Origin: Acorus gramineus
Taxonomy: Eukaryota > Streptophyta > Magnoliopsida > Acorales > Acoraceae
DNA length: 64,000 bases
Direction: 5' to 3'
Assembly: GCA_030737835.1 (NCBI GenBank)
Contig: CM060857.1
Location: forward strand, 1,531,702-1,595,701
Position numbers and translations under genes: made by a program. The first letter of the stretch is position 1. The number at the start of each line of letters is the position of its first letter. Positions 37,201 through 49,100 of the stretch are shown here, one piece after another. The notes under the pieces were generated by a model. It was not told the DNA's origin. It was given only the letters and a program-made list of their open reading frames with translations, and made no database searches.

Positions 37201-37800
37201 CTCTGCATCACTAGACCTGACATTGCTCATGCCGTCAGTATTGTTAGTCAGTTTGTCTCGGCTCCTCGATCAGTGCATTATGGTGCTCTTATGCGAATTC
37301 TTAGATATTTGTGGTACTATCACTAGATCGATCTATCTGTCATCCTCTTCGACTCTGGTTCTCAGGGCTTACACTGATGCTGATTGGGCTGGAGACCCGA
37401 CCACTAGACGCTCCACCACTGGTTTCTGCATATTTCTCGGAGATTCTATCATCTCTTGGCGCAGCAAGAAACAGGAGGTTGTTTCTCTTTCCAGCACTGA
37501 GGCTGAATATCGAGCCATGGCTATCACCACCAAGGAGATTGTTCATCTCAGACGTCTCTTGGTGGATCTAGGAGTTACTATGACTGGTCCTACTCCTCTT
37601 CACTGTGATAACCGGTCTGCTATTCAGATTGCTAGCAATCCGGTCTTTCATGAGAGGACCAAACACATTGAGATCGATTGTCACTTCGTTCGTCAGCACT
37701 TTCTTGCAGAGACATTATCGCTTCCATATCTCCTCTGCTGAGCAGCTTGCTGATTTCTTTACGAAGTCACATCCAGTTCCTCTAACTCACTTTGTATGAT
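34244..37800 (+). pseudogene. Copia gag-pol remnant, frameshifted
   Basis: The first open frame (34244-35422, 392 aa) starts with a gag-like leader and runs at once into a damaged zinc knuckle near residue 47 (CYQSKGRGHH, second Cys lost), so the gag body has been deleted. Protease DSGASHHMT begins at residue 116, the pre-integrase word LWHKRLGH near 250, and the integrase core from about 310. The frame then breaks near 35420, 35680, 36225, 36618, 37310 and 37705. Downstream parts still show integrase QNGVAERKHR, reverse transcriptase with YVDDM at 36885-36899, RNase H with YTDADWAGD near 37370, and the terminal EQLADFFTK. These are dead copies of enzymes that would copy the element's RNA and insert the DNA. 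Confidence 0.93.
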
Positions 37801-37810
37801 CCACCGTGAG

Positions 37811-37822
37811 TTTGAGGGGGAA
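37811..37822 (+). other. Polypurine tract of the copia element
   Basis: TTTGAGGGGGAA lies directly before the 3' LTR. This is the usual place and composition of the plus-strand primer. Confidence 0.85.
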
Positions 37823-37957
37823 TGTTAGATTATATGTGTTATCTTATAATGTGTGTAGTGTATTACACGTGTAACTCCTAGATACTTGTATATATAAAAG
37901 GATTAAACCCTAAATAGAATACAAGGATTCTCATTATTTTATTCTATGTTTCTATCA
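37823..37957 (+). repeat. 3' LTR of the copia element
   Basis: 135 bp, TGTTAG to ATCA, about 94 percent identical by eye to the 5' LTR. It is followed by the GTATG half of the target duplication. Confidence 0.95.
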
Positions 37958-37962
37958 GTATG

Positions 37963-39700
37963 TAAACTAGAATTTGATCAAATTTATAACTAAACACATT
38001 TTAAATAAATAACAAGAATTTAGCTGTTGAAAAATTTAGCTGTCATTTTGTCATTGATGGTAGTCAATTTTATGGTTAAGTGTGTTGCGTGGAGATCCCT
38101 GAGCCAGGGGCATATTAACAGATCATGGTTTGAGGAAGAGAGGGCGACGAATGCCCCGGGTATGAATCTCTCCTACTAGTTTGTTTTTGTTTGTTGTTTT
38201 ATAAAATAAATAAATAAATCCTTATGTTAATTATCACATTTGAAAATCTTATGACTACATTTGAACTCATTATTTAAAAATATGTTTTAATATGTTTATG
38301 TTATTTGAAAAAGAGAGATGCGGTAAATAATGTATTGAAGAAGACTCATGAGAGGTTGACATAACAACAAGGATAGGGCATACAATTAAAACCCACTACG
38401 GACTAAGCACATCCCAAGAAAGGGATTAACCGGGGGTTGAACTCATGACACTGTTTTGAGATGTGGAGAAGCAGTGTTTTCCATCGGGCCCTTAAAAATA
38501 GTAGTTAATGTTATGATTTAAAATATATTTTATTTTTACAATACTTTTTAGTCCAAAAATAAGTTCATATCTTCAGCTCCCATTTGAATACAACTTATTC
38601 TTGAACATATAATTACTCTAGTTGTATTTTAAATTATTCTAATTAAAAAACATAAAAATAAATTTTTTATTATTTGAGTACAATGTGAATAAAGATTTAT
38701 AAAATATAAAAAAATAATTATAATTAATTTAATATTTAATTTATTATATTAAAGATGATGATATTTAATTTTACAATGAACCAAACAAATCGAGATTTGA
38801 TATTTTCCAACTCACTTCATTTATAAACCAACAAACCAAGCCAAGTTCACGAGTATAACGTTCCTCTTCTTTTTAAGTTTTTTAAGAATAAAAAATAAAA
38901 TTTTAACTTAAATAAGATCATAACTTTATATTGATTTAATATTCTAATTTTACAGAAAAATTAAGTCAAACTTCAATTAAATTTTTTATAACACAAACAA
39001 ATCAAGTTTGAACACAAAATAAAACTCGATCCAGTTCTCAAACCTAACCAAACTTTAAAAATTATTCTAAATTCGTTCATTTACCTAATTTAACAAGTTT
39101 GAACAAACTCAAACTGAGCCAAACCCAAGCAACTTGGTTTATTTACCAGCCATAGCCATGAGTCCAAATTCATATTAATAATTCAAAGAAAACTAGGTTT
39201 AAAACGTTGTTTCTTCTCCACCCAACATCATATTATCAGTAGTTGAATTGAGTATAGGGCATCCAGTATGATTTGAGTATAGAGTGCATCCAGTATCCGA
39301 GTATATGGGGAATATAGAACTGCATTCATGACTGGAAAAAAAATGGGTGTAGCAAGGCTCTTTTCAGAATAAGTGCAGCAAAATGTTACAAAAAGTGTGG
39401 TTGGAAAACACATCTGTTAAGAATTCTTGATTAAAAAAAAAAATTCATGAATATAAAGATGAACTACCATTAACAAGCATGAAAGATAGGTATGAAATAT
39501 TGTGCTGGCATTTAACTCCAATCTCATGTCAGTAAAAGAAGAAGCTGATGGCAGCACCAAATAAATTTCTGAGTTTATCAGCCTCCATGTTCAAGGTATA
39601 ATTACTGGAGGATAGTGAAACTCAAATTGTGATAATCCTGAAGTCATGAATACAACAATGTCATTAGAACCTTTAAAAAAACATATATCAAAATGATTTT
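37963..39700. other. AT-rich intergenic spacer, nothing recognised
   Basis: No gene was recognised. Around 38390-38480 are words such as GGGGGTTGAACTCATGAC that resemble old SINE or tRNA-derived repeats, but no complete structure was found. Confidence 0.4.
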
Positions 39701-39703
39701 CAG

Positions 39704-39815
39704 TGCCTCAGTTGAATCCATTAATCTCATAAGAGCAGAGCTTCCCCAAGTGGTTCTCCCTGAAACAGGGTCTTGGTTCCACTAGGCCTCACCTATATGG
39801 ATATATCATCACTAG
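39704..39815 (-). ncRNA. C/D-box snoRNA-like gene, paralogue A
   Basis: On the minus strand a C box GTGATGA (TGATGA at 39811-39806) is followed about 100 nt later by a D box CTGA (39711-39708). Between them is a hairpin CCCTG-TTT-CAGGG enclosed by a second stem CCAAG/CTTGG, and ATCCAT near the C box can pair with ATGGAT near the D box. A second copy (39923-40035) keeps these elements while most other bases differ, which suggests selection on RNA. I do not recognise the snoRNA family or its rRNA target. The length of about 110 nt is long for a simple guide. Confidence 0.6.
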
Positions 39816-39922
39816 CAAAATCCCACATAACAATCTATTTAAAACAATATATGCTCTCTAAACTATAGATTATAATTATAAACTAAAGAAATTTCATGAG
39901 CAATTACATAACTTGAATTAAA

Positions 39923-40035
39923 TGCCTCAGTTGTATCCATTAATCTCATATGAATATAGCTTCACCAAGGTGGTTCTCCCTGAAACAGGGTCCTGGTTTG
40001 GCTATACCTCACTCAGATGGATATATCATCACTGA
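39923..40035 (-). ncRNA. C/D-box snoRNA-like gene, paralogue B
   Basis: The layout is the same as in paralogue A. The C box TGATGA is at 40031-40026 and the D box CTGA at 39930-39927. The central ACCCTGTTTCAGGGAGAACC is identical to the other copy, the outer stem ATCCAT/ATGGAT is kept, and the flanks are unrelated. About 108 bp separate the two copies, typical of plant snoRNA clusters made by local duplication and cut from one precursor. Confidence 0.6.
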
Positions 40036-40163
40036 CATGATCCAACAAAAAATATTATAAATAACTATTAAAGTCACATATATAGCTAAAATTTGATTTA
40101 GAAACCATTCAGTTTTTCATGTAATATAAAAATCATAAAATGCAATGCTGGAAATTATGGGAA

Positions 40164-40247
40164 GGCTCAGATTACTATCAGCTTTATCTATCAAGAATTA
40201 TCTGAAGCAGAACTGGCATTGAAAGCTGTATACAGATCATCATAGCC
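40164..40247 (-). ncRNA. C/D-box snoRNA gene, 84 nt, with terminal stem
   Basis: On the minus strand it reads GGCT-A-TGATGA at the 5' end and CTGA-GCC at the 3' end, so GGCT pairs with AGCC to close the molecule, the textbook C/D-box form. Internal C'-like TGATAGA and D'-like CAGA are present. The bases before the D'-like box, GCCAGTTCTGCTT, are complementary to AAGCAGAACTGGC, a word I remember from the conserved large-subunit rRNA. That would make it a 2'-O-methylation guide for 25S rRNA. The target needs an alignment to confirm. Confidence 0.7.
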
Positions 40248-40854
40248 ACAAAAAGCATAAAAAGCAATCAAAAATTTTTTTTTTTTTTAAAAAAAATGAA
40301 AACTTGAATCAAATCTACAACAAAAGGAGATCTTGAACAGTCGGCTCATATCAAGAAATTCAACCATTGATTCCGAAATACTTCACAGAATGCTCTCAGA
40401 AGCGCGGATAACATGTAATCATCGCCAACTTTTAAAAAAACCCTAAATTTATATGATGTAGCGAATGATTTTAGAGGCGAAATCATGGAGAAATCGAAAA
40501 GCCCCCACGTGTAACTTCGCCATGACTGGATTTATGCCTCCATGACTAGACTCTGTTGTGCGGGGTTTGAACAGACACAAAAAGCTAAAGGCGTGGAGAG
40601 GCAAATCAAATCAAACAATTGAAATACAGAGAAACAGAGAGAGATGAAATGTTGCCGTCGCTTTGACACAGAAACAGTCGTGGAAGAGATCGATCTGATC
40701 TGCAACACTGGGCGGCGATCGGATCTAGCACGGGTTTTGGGGCTTCCACTGCGCACAGATCAGTCGGTGGAGCCCGGGTCCGTGCAGAAAGAGAGATTCG
40801 CGTTTCAATGTGAATAAATTGAATTTACAGAGAACAAAAGGAGAGAGAAAACCA

Positions 40855-40975
40855 AAACCCTAACCCTAGAAAAAGAAGACTTGATGAGAATGGATGGGGC
40901 GGCTTTGGAGAAGAAACTCGTCCTTTTATAGTGCTCGAAGGGTTTATAAAATCATATAAAACCCTAATTTTCTTT
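40855..40975 (-). promoter_or_regulatory. TATA and telo-box promoter of the snoRNA-like cluster
   Basis: A TATA box (CTATAAAAG on the minus strand) lies at 40931-40923. An AAACCCTAACCCTAG telo-box lies at 40855-40869, and another AAACCCTAA word near 40960. Telo-boxes mark plant genes for ribosome biogenesis. The transcript would read leftward through a pyrimidine-rich leader with only a tiny frame (Met-Glu-Ala-stop) near 40543-40532, fitting a non-coding snoRNA host. Confidence 0.5.
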
Positions 40976-41209
40976 TCATCTGAGTGGGGCAATATCGACC
41001 GTTCATGTCGCGTTACATAAATGAGATGACCTTTGTTTTGCTAAATGAGCCGTCATCGGACGGCTAGGATTACGCCAATCTTGTTAGGAAATTTATTCTG
41101 GGAAACCTATTAAAAAAAATTATAAAGGAAACGGTGCGGTTATTCCCGCCATCATAATTATTTTACCCACTGTCTCGTATTATCGAAAAAAAAAAAAAAC
41201 ACTGTTTGT

Positions 41210-42280
41210 GTTTTTATTTGAAATATATCTGAATCTACTACCCTCTTTTTATCAATCATTTCTTTGAGATAAATAATTAAATTATTATAAGATTTATGAC
41301 TATTTAAGTATAAATAAAGATAAAATAATTTTTTTTATTGTGTTTATAATTATTTTCATTAAGAAACGTAATAATAAAAAAAATTGTTATTTGAATAAAA
41401 TGTGAATAAGAATAATAATTTTATAAAATGTGAAAATACAATAACAATTGATTTCATTGTTAACTAGGCGGCAAGGCAACCAAGGCAACTGTTTAAGGCT
41501 CCACTCAAGAAGGGCTCCTAAAAACTATACATTCCATGGTATATATAAATGGAATGGACATTGACATGTATTATTGTTCCTTAAATAAATTAATTTCTCT
41601 CAACACTCTTTCTCTCTCAAAATTAAACCTAAAATTTCTCATATTCTTGAATTTCTTTAATCATAATGACAATATCACTATTTTTTTAGATATTACTCTA
41701 AGAAGATCTCTCTCCTCTAGCTCCACGTATATCTCTCCATCTTTTTGGTTGGTTAATTTAAATAATGCTCAAACCCTTTTTAGATTTGTTTTTGAATTTT
41801 TTAAACTTTTTTATTCCATTAAAATGTAACTTTTTTTTTGTTTTGAGGCTTTAAATTATTATAAAATGTTATGTATCTAATTTATAATATTTGTAGCTTT
41901 TAATAAAATGATGTATAAGATTCAATAAACAAGTTAGATTATTTTTTTTTAAAATGCATGGGCTTCACTTAAAAAATACGCTTAGGGCTCAATCAAATAA
42001 ATAAATTATTAAGACATCTGATTGATTTAACAGTTAATTTAGAAGAAGTGATGACAATTGATTTGAAAATGTGCCTACATATTTTTTTGAGTTGAATATC
42101 TTAAAATAACTTAATTTCAAGGGTTGGCTAGAGTATATACTATTTCATATCAGTTAATTCTGACATACAAGTTTTCATTTACTCCAACATTCCAAACATC
42201 TATTTTAAGTTTATTCCGACTAATTTTCACTTATTTTGTTTCTTATTCTCAATCCATACGGGAGCTAAAATATATAAGTA
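41210..42280. repeat. Degenerate MITE copy interrupted by another insertion
   Basis: The outer parts (about 41210-41460 and 42040-42270) match the repeat at 5.4-5.8 kb and the MITE at 60.12-60.56 kb, for example GTGATGACAATTGATTTG and CAGTTAATTCTGACATACAA. Between them, roughly 41465-42000, is unrelated sequence beginning near AGGCGGCAAGGC and ending near GCTTAGGGCTC, which looks like a nested, degenerate insertion. No protein was recognised. Confidence 0.5.
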
Positions 42281-42723
42281 ACTCATTCCACCATCGCAAC
42301 TTGCTCTTATAGATTTAGACCCAACACATCCACACACAGACATTTCCTCGAGCATCTTCCATGCACACCATTGTTTTCATCATTGTGGATGATCTCCGCT
42401 TATCATGAGAATACATTCCAAATATACATGCATAATGTAAAATTCACCCTCCATGGCTCCATAGTGGAGCCTCCATTATTCCGGTCTCCATTTGATCTTT
42501 CAGTTGCGGTGGGTTTAGTGTTTTTTTACTTACAAGGTGGTGGGTTTGAAAAATAAAAACGTAGGTGGTGAATTCAGTAAGATGGTTGAACAAATAAAAC
42601 GGGTCGTGGGAGTAACCGCGCCACAATGGAAAATGATGAACGGCCCGGTTGGACGGCTGAGATGGATTGTTATTGATGATTTAAGATTCGGACATGATTG
42701 TCATTTGTTAGAAAGGCAGGGTG

Positions 42724-42731
42724 TTCCCGCC
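42724..42731 (+). promoter_or_regulatory. E2F-like site upstream of MRE11
   Basis: TTCCCGCC matches the E2F consensus. It lies about 400 bp before the MRE11 start codon, close to the likely transcription start (a CT-rich leader follows at 42785-42815). E2F control is common for plant replication and repair genes, but a single match can occur by chance. Confidence 0.4.
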
Positions 42732-43093
42732 ACCATTTTTTTCTTCTTCTTCAGCTGCTCGGCTCAACTGTTTCGGTTTTGCTTTCTTGAGGTCTCTCTC
42801 TCTTTCTCTCTGTCGATTTATTTGATTTAATCATCCGAGAATCTCTGTGTGTTTCATTGATGCTCTTATTTTCTATGTTTACGTTCTCTCGTCATCGCCG
42901 ATTTTAGTTTTGAATGTTGAATATTAGGGTTTTTTTTAAAAAAATTCGCTAAGAGAGGATTGAATGTGTGAAATCTGAAATTTCCATGATTTGGTTGACA
43001 GTGTGATCTTCAAATTGGGAAATTGTTGTATGATTTTGAAGGTGATATGAGATTCTATAATACCATTTGACATCAACTGTTATTCTTTGTGTA

Positions 43094-43138
43094 GGAAATA
43101 ACTATCTAGAGTTACCTGGACATGGGAGACTCGACAAG
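43094..43138 (+). other. First coding exon of MRE11 with preceding 3' splice site
   Basis: TTGTGTAG at 43087-43094 looks like an acceptor that splices a 5'UTR exon to the exon containing the ATG (43122). Only 17 coding bases follow before the GTAAGA donor. The upstream non-coding exon probably lies in the pyrimidine-rich stretch at about 42760-42900, but its donor was not fixed. Confidence 0.5.
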
Positions 43139-46100
43139 GTAAGACCCGCATTTTTATTTGAGAATCGATTCCATTATTAGGGATTAATTTCAAGACTTGA
43201 AATGCCTGCGTTCGTTTTTATTTTAAAATTTTATTTTAGATTTACTTTGATCAATCTATGGCCCCTTTTGAAAACTGGTTTAAACAGTTTTTGGGTTTGC
43301 AAGAAGCTATTTTTATAATACCCTTTTCTAAACAAAAAAAACTGGGGTAAAAAAATGCAGGCATATTGCTGTTAAAAAATTCTTAAAACTTGAGTTTTCC
43401 AAAAGTTGTGGAGAGGCAGCTTCCTGCAAAATTAGTTTTAAACCTAGTTTTTGCCTAAAATCAATTTTGCAATCGTGCAACCAAACGCAGCCTAAGTGTT
43501 AAACATAAAGTGATTAATGATTAAAATCTATGGATTTCCAGAGAGGGTGATGGCAACACGCTTCGAGTGCTAGTAGCAACGGATTGCCATCTTGGTTATA
43601 TGGAGAAAGATGAAGTACGACGGCTTGATTCGTTTCATGCGTTTGAGGAGATTTGTTCAATTGCTGATCAGAAACAGGTATTGCCAGCCTCAATTTCTCT
43701 ATTATAGATCAATCACTTTGATGTGGTGTTATATTCATTGGGCGAGCAAACTTGTGCAGCCAATCTTCTACACTTTTTTGAAGTTGCAAATGATTAGCCC
43801 GTCGTAAATATCACTTTCTATATGTACGCACGTGCCGCCCCCCTTTGGGCGCATTTTCACTTGATCAGCACTGTCTTCAATAAACCCTTGAATGTGAGCA
43901 GGTGGATTTCATTTTGCTTGGTGGGGATCTCTTCCATGAGAACAAGCCTTCAAGATCAACTCTGGTAAAGACAATAGAGATCCTGAGGCGTTACTGCCTA
44001 AATGATCAACCCGTGCAGTTCCAAGTTGTCAGTGATCAGACAGTGAATTTCTTAAACATGTAAGTTTCTAATGTGGTTACATGTTCAGACCGTGAATCTC
44101 CTACACATGTAAGTTCCTACGTTTGATACGTCTTAACATGATTGACACCTTCAATAATGAGGAATTATTGGAGCTCAGTGACACAATTCCTGCACTTGGA
44201 AACAACTATGGAAACAAAGTACAGTTTTAATTCATTTTTCCATATTTCCATTTGGTTGGCTGAATATTGAGATGAATCCCAACTTAGCTCAACGTAGCAT
44301 TCACAAATATAAAGAGTACTCTTTGATAGCTCTATATATATGTCATTGAATTATTTTGCTCAAAGTGCCAAACCGTCTACTTTTTTAACTCCAAATCTAT
44401 ACCTTTGACTCTTTTAACATGTTTAGCATTTTTTCACAGTTGCATTATCTCTCAGATCAGGGGCTCCAGTTGAATTCATCCAATAAGATAACTTGTTTTA
44501 ATGTCCTGTTGTATTTATTGCTTCATGGGCCTAAGACCTTATCGTTGTTATCCTCAAGTAAAGAAGAGCTGATTGTTATTTAGCAAATTGAGATATTCCC
44601 TAGTTTCCTGCTATGGGACATTGCCTTAAGACTTAATAATTATTACAGCAAAGGCAACTTCTATTTTCTTTTTTTACAACCAATTGACTTTTATTTTATA
44701 TGTTTTTATTTTGTTTCTACAGCTTTGGTCATGTGAACTATGAAGATCCTCATTTTAACGTTGGATTACCAGTGTTCACTATTCATGGAAATCATGATGA
44801 TCCTGCAGGAGTGGTATGCAAAAAACTTGTTTTTTTTTTCCTTTGCTAATCAATCTTATTAGTACTCCTCCCTAAATCACTATCAGTGGAGAGAGAAGTT
44901 AAATCAACGAAGTGGTTAATGATGGGATTGAACCTGATTTGGGGGGCTTGGAGGAAAATTCAGAAGACCGGGGGCCGGGGATGGAGCGGGGGCTGCCATG
45001 TTCCAGTTTAGTTGCTGGAAAACAGATTAGGCATGGCAGAAATAAGGATTTGAGATGACTTTGTGGAGAATTTGTGGGAACAGCAAATCAGTATTAATTT
45101 TTGTTGTCAATTTTGAAAATTTCTGGCTATTTCTTATTATGATTTCATGTGCGGGTGATAGGATAATCTTTCTGCCATTGACATTCTCTCTGCATGCAAC
45201 CTTGTGAATTATTTCGGTAAAATGGTTCTTGGAGGCTCTGGTGTCGGTCAGATCACTGTGAATCCTATACTTATCAGGAAGGTCTGTCAATTCTCAACTG
45301 ATATGCCTGATTTAATGGTCCACATGAGTCGTAATTTCTACATATTTTATTTCAGGGGACAACTTCAGTGGCTCTGTATGGCCTTGGTAACATAAGAGAT
45401 GAGAGGCTTAACAGAATGTTTCAGGTATCTTCTTATTTAATATGAGATCTTTGAACTATTGTTGTTGGACTTTCAGAATTGATTATTGAAGTAATTGTTG
45501 CTTTTTTTTATAATGGCCCAGACCCCTCATGCGGTACAGTGGATGCGACCTGAAACCCAAGAAAGCTGTCAAGTCTCAGACTGGTTCAACATTCTGGTAC
45601 TTCATCAGAACAGGTGATGATATTTCTTTGGAAGTTCTTTTTATCATGTCATTTTTTGTGCACTTCAGAATAACATACCCTGTCCATAATTGAAAAATAT
45701 AAAATTTATTCTATTTACTAATATGGTTTTATGTGAACTGTAGAATTAAGACAAATCCAAAAAATGCAATAAATGAGCATTTCCTGCCGCGATTCCTTGA
45801 CTTTGTAATTTGGGGTCATGAGCATGAATGCCTTGTTGATCCACAGGTACTGCTGGAGATTCTTTTGCTTGTATAATTTTTGCCTGCTCTCCATTTAAAT
45901 GTTTTTCGATATTTTGGTAGGAAGTTCCAGGTATGGGCTTTCATATAACTCAGCCAGGATCATCTGTGGCAACATCACTGATTGATGGTGAAGCAAAGCC
46001 TAAACATGTACTTCTTTTAGAAATCAAGGTTAATTTTCCATCTGACCATTTTTTTACTATTTGACAATTTTTTTACTATTTCAGTATTATTGGTTTTCAT

Positions 46101-49100
46101 TTTTTTTTTCCTCAGTGAAGTAACATCTTCCTGGATTTATCGATACACGTGTACAGGGTACTGAATATCGCCCAACTAAGATCCCATTGAAATCAGTCAG
46201 GCCTTTTGAATACGCTGAGGTAAGTACAACTATCAAATTTAAGGAGGTTTCCGGGTTTACTGGCTCTATTACCATGGAACCCCTTGCCATGTAGGTTATT
46301 CTGAAAGATGAAACTGATATTGATCCCAATGATCAACTTTCTGTTCTTGAGCATTTGGACAAAGTTGTGAGTGTTGTTTTGGAATTGATGGTTATTATAT
46401 GTCATTATGAGTATTTATCACAATTTCTACCATCTAAATATAACTGTGATCATATGTTTCAGGTCAGAAATCTGATTGAGAAATGTAGCGAAAGGGAAGC
46501 CAGCAGGTCAGAACTCAAGCTCCCATTAGTTCGAATAAAGGTAATACTTTTATATGCTTCATATTTTCCTTTCCATGAAAATTGTTTTACAAAAGTTGAA
46601 AAAGTTGTTTTACAAAAGTTAAAGTTATTGTAATATTGCTGTGATTGCATATATTTAGTAATGCTTTCTATAATTCAGCCTCCTTTTTATACCTCTTTTT
46701 CCCTCTTCATTTCTCATAAATGAACATAGCATACAAACTGGGAAGGGGGCAGATGTGCATGTCTTTACGTACACTTACATACCTGTGTTTTGTATGAGAT
46801 TCCATATGAGATAATATAATTATTCTGACAGGTAGACTACTCAGGATTTATGACAATAAACCCTCAAAGATTCGGCCAAAAGTATGTAGGAAAGGTACCT
46901 CTTGTGTTTCTACTTTTTGTAATTTCAGAAATATTTGTTCTATCCTTGTTAGTCATGTTTTTTTGAAGTTTCTTGATTTCCTTGTATTCGGCAGGTTGCT
47001 AATCCTCAAGACATTCTTATTTTTTCAAAGTCCGCTACAAAACGTCAAACTCTTGAAGGTGATCTCCAAATACTTCCTGAGGTCTTGTGGACATATCCAG
47101 TAACAGTGTTGTTTAGTCCTCTTTCTGATGATGTACATTATATATTATATTATTGTTATTTATTTGATCAATTTGTCTTCTCATGCTCTCATGGACTTCT
47201 CTACTTGGAGTTCAATGGGTGATTGAGATTATCATCATTATTTTTTCATCTATTTATGTTGGGTTGTAGTGGATGGCAGTGGGTATGGTCCTTATTTATT
47301 TATTTATTTATGTATTTATATGTTTATTTTTTTTCTTTTTCCTTTTTTTTTGTTGGGGGGGGGGGGGGGGGGGCGCTGTTGTACATCATGTTGTTTTCAG
47401 ACTATATTATCGTTTTATCATTTTCTTTTTTTTTGTTTGTAGGCAAAATTGATGATTCAGAACGCCTTCGTCCTGAAGAATTAAATCAACAAAATATTGA
47501 GGCTTTAGTTGCTGAAAGTAATTTGGTATTCTGCTTTGAACTTCATTTACTTATTTTTTTTTTACCTTAACTGATGCTGTGTTAGAGAGAGAGAGAGTTT
47601 GTGTGAAACTTGTCAAGAATGATTTCATTCCATCACCTTATTTTCTGTATTTTTTAGATACATACCATTCTAAAACTTAACTGCAATATAGTAAGAGGGT
47701 ATACAAGATAAAATATTAAAATGCAAGACTTGAGCCCGGCTAGGCTGCAATCACCATTTGTCATTGTCAGTCAATATCTATACAGTTATCCAACTTTCTT
47801 GCTTTCTAGCTTTGTATAAGGTGCCTCCACCATTGAGGGAGTCGTTAACTTTAGGGTTCAATTGAGAGCATACCTCATCGAATGGAATAGATGAGCCACC
47901 AACTACCATTCAATAATATTCCTTTATCAGCAGTAGAATGATCGCCTCTAATGTTTAAGAGATGTTACAGACTGGAGTATCCCACATGTAGCCATTTTCT
48001 CCAAAAATCAAAGGCTGTACTATCATCACCAATCTTTTTTGTCACCGCATCAACATCATAGAGATCATGTACCAGAACTAGATTCCTGGGAAGGAGAAAT
48101 TCTCTTTTTGGACCAAAGTTACCAAACTGCCCCTTAGACTCCTATAAAGGAGAAACTACCCTCGATTTGCATATTTATTTTGGCCATTGGATTTCCATAT
48201 GTTGTGCTTTATATAGATCAAGACACAGAAACACATGATTGCATGATGAAAATATTAGAAAGGAATGCCATGCATGACATTAGCCAGGCGTGCGGCCCCC
48301 AGACTATATTAGAACCATTGGATTGGAATGGAAATGAGTAAATGGACGGCACACTAGATACTCAGAGAAATATTGCCTATCAAAATCTAGGCAATCATAT
48401 GACAACTGAGTTCAGTATCATTTTTTATTTTTTAATTAGATTGACAAGCTGCTCATTAAAGCATTTTCGTTATACTGTTACTATACTGCATTAAAGCTTT
48501 CACTGTTTCATAACCTGTGTTTGCCTTCAAGGAATAGTAGAACAGTGGCAAAAGATAATATTGATATCAACAGAGAATATTTTGAATTTTACATGCTGTT
48601 CCTTAGAGCTGAATCTCAATAAAGGTTAATAATGCATTTTCTTTGTGAGAAATTGTAATCTTTGGTATTGCAAGTGCAGTATTCATAAACTATGATGGAG
48701 AGATAAGCCTCGGAAAACTGATGTTTGGTGTGATATCACTCTCAGAAAATGGAGATCCTTCCGGTTAATGATTTGGATATTGCATTGCATAATTTTGTTA
48801 ACAAGGATGACAAAACAGCTTTCTACTCTTGTTTGCAACACAATCTTGAGGAAACTCGTGTAAGCATTTTTTTTACTTGCAGTCAAGTTTTTATTACATT
48901 ATTGCCTACACATCCTAGATGCCATGTACTGAAAACTCTGGATAACCCTTTGGCTGATTCTCAGAGTAAGCTGAATTCAGAAGTGGACGATTTTAAGATT
49001 GAAGAGGAAGAATTGGTGTTTAAAGTGGATAAATGCATGCAGGCAAGGATCTCATGATAACCCCACTTCATTTTCACATGTTGAGGGGATACTTGATATT

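Larger units (their letters stand above)
33338..37957 (+). mobile_element. Degenerate Ty1/copia LTR retrotransposon
   Basis: Two 135-bp LTRs (33338-33472 and 37823-37957) bound an internal region with a tRNA-Met primer site and a purine tract. The pol order is protease, integrase, reverse transcriptase, RNase H, which defines copia. The flanks GTCTG and GTATG match at four of five positions as an aged 5-bp duplication. The LTRs differ at about 8 of 135 positions, so the insertion is not recent. The gag body is missing and pol carries about six frameshifts, so the element cannot move on its own. Confidence 0.95.

Noticed and set aside
40532..40756. 74-codon minus-strand frame ahead of the snoRNA-like units
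   Set aside because: Low-information sequence with no family match. It lies in the leader of what looks like a non-coding host transcript.
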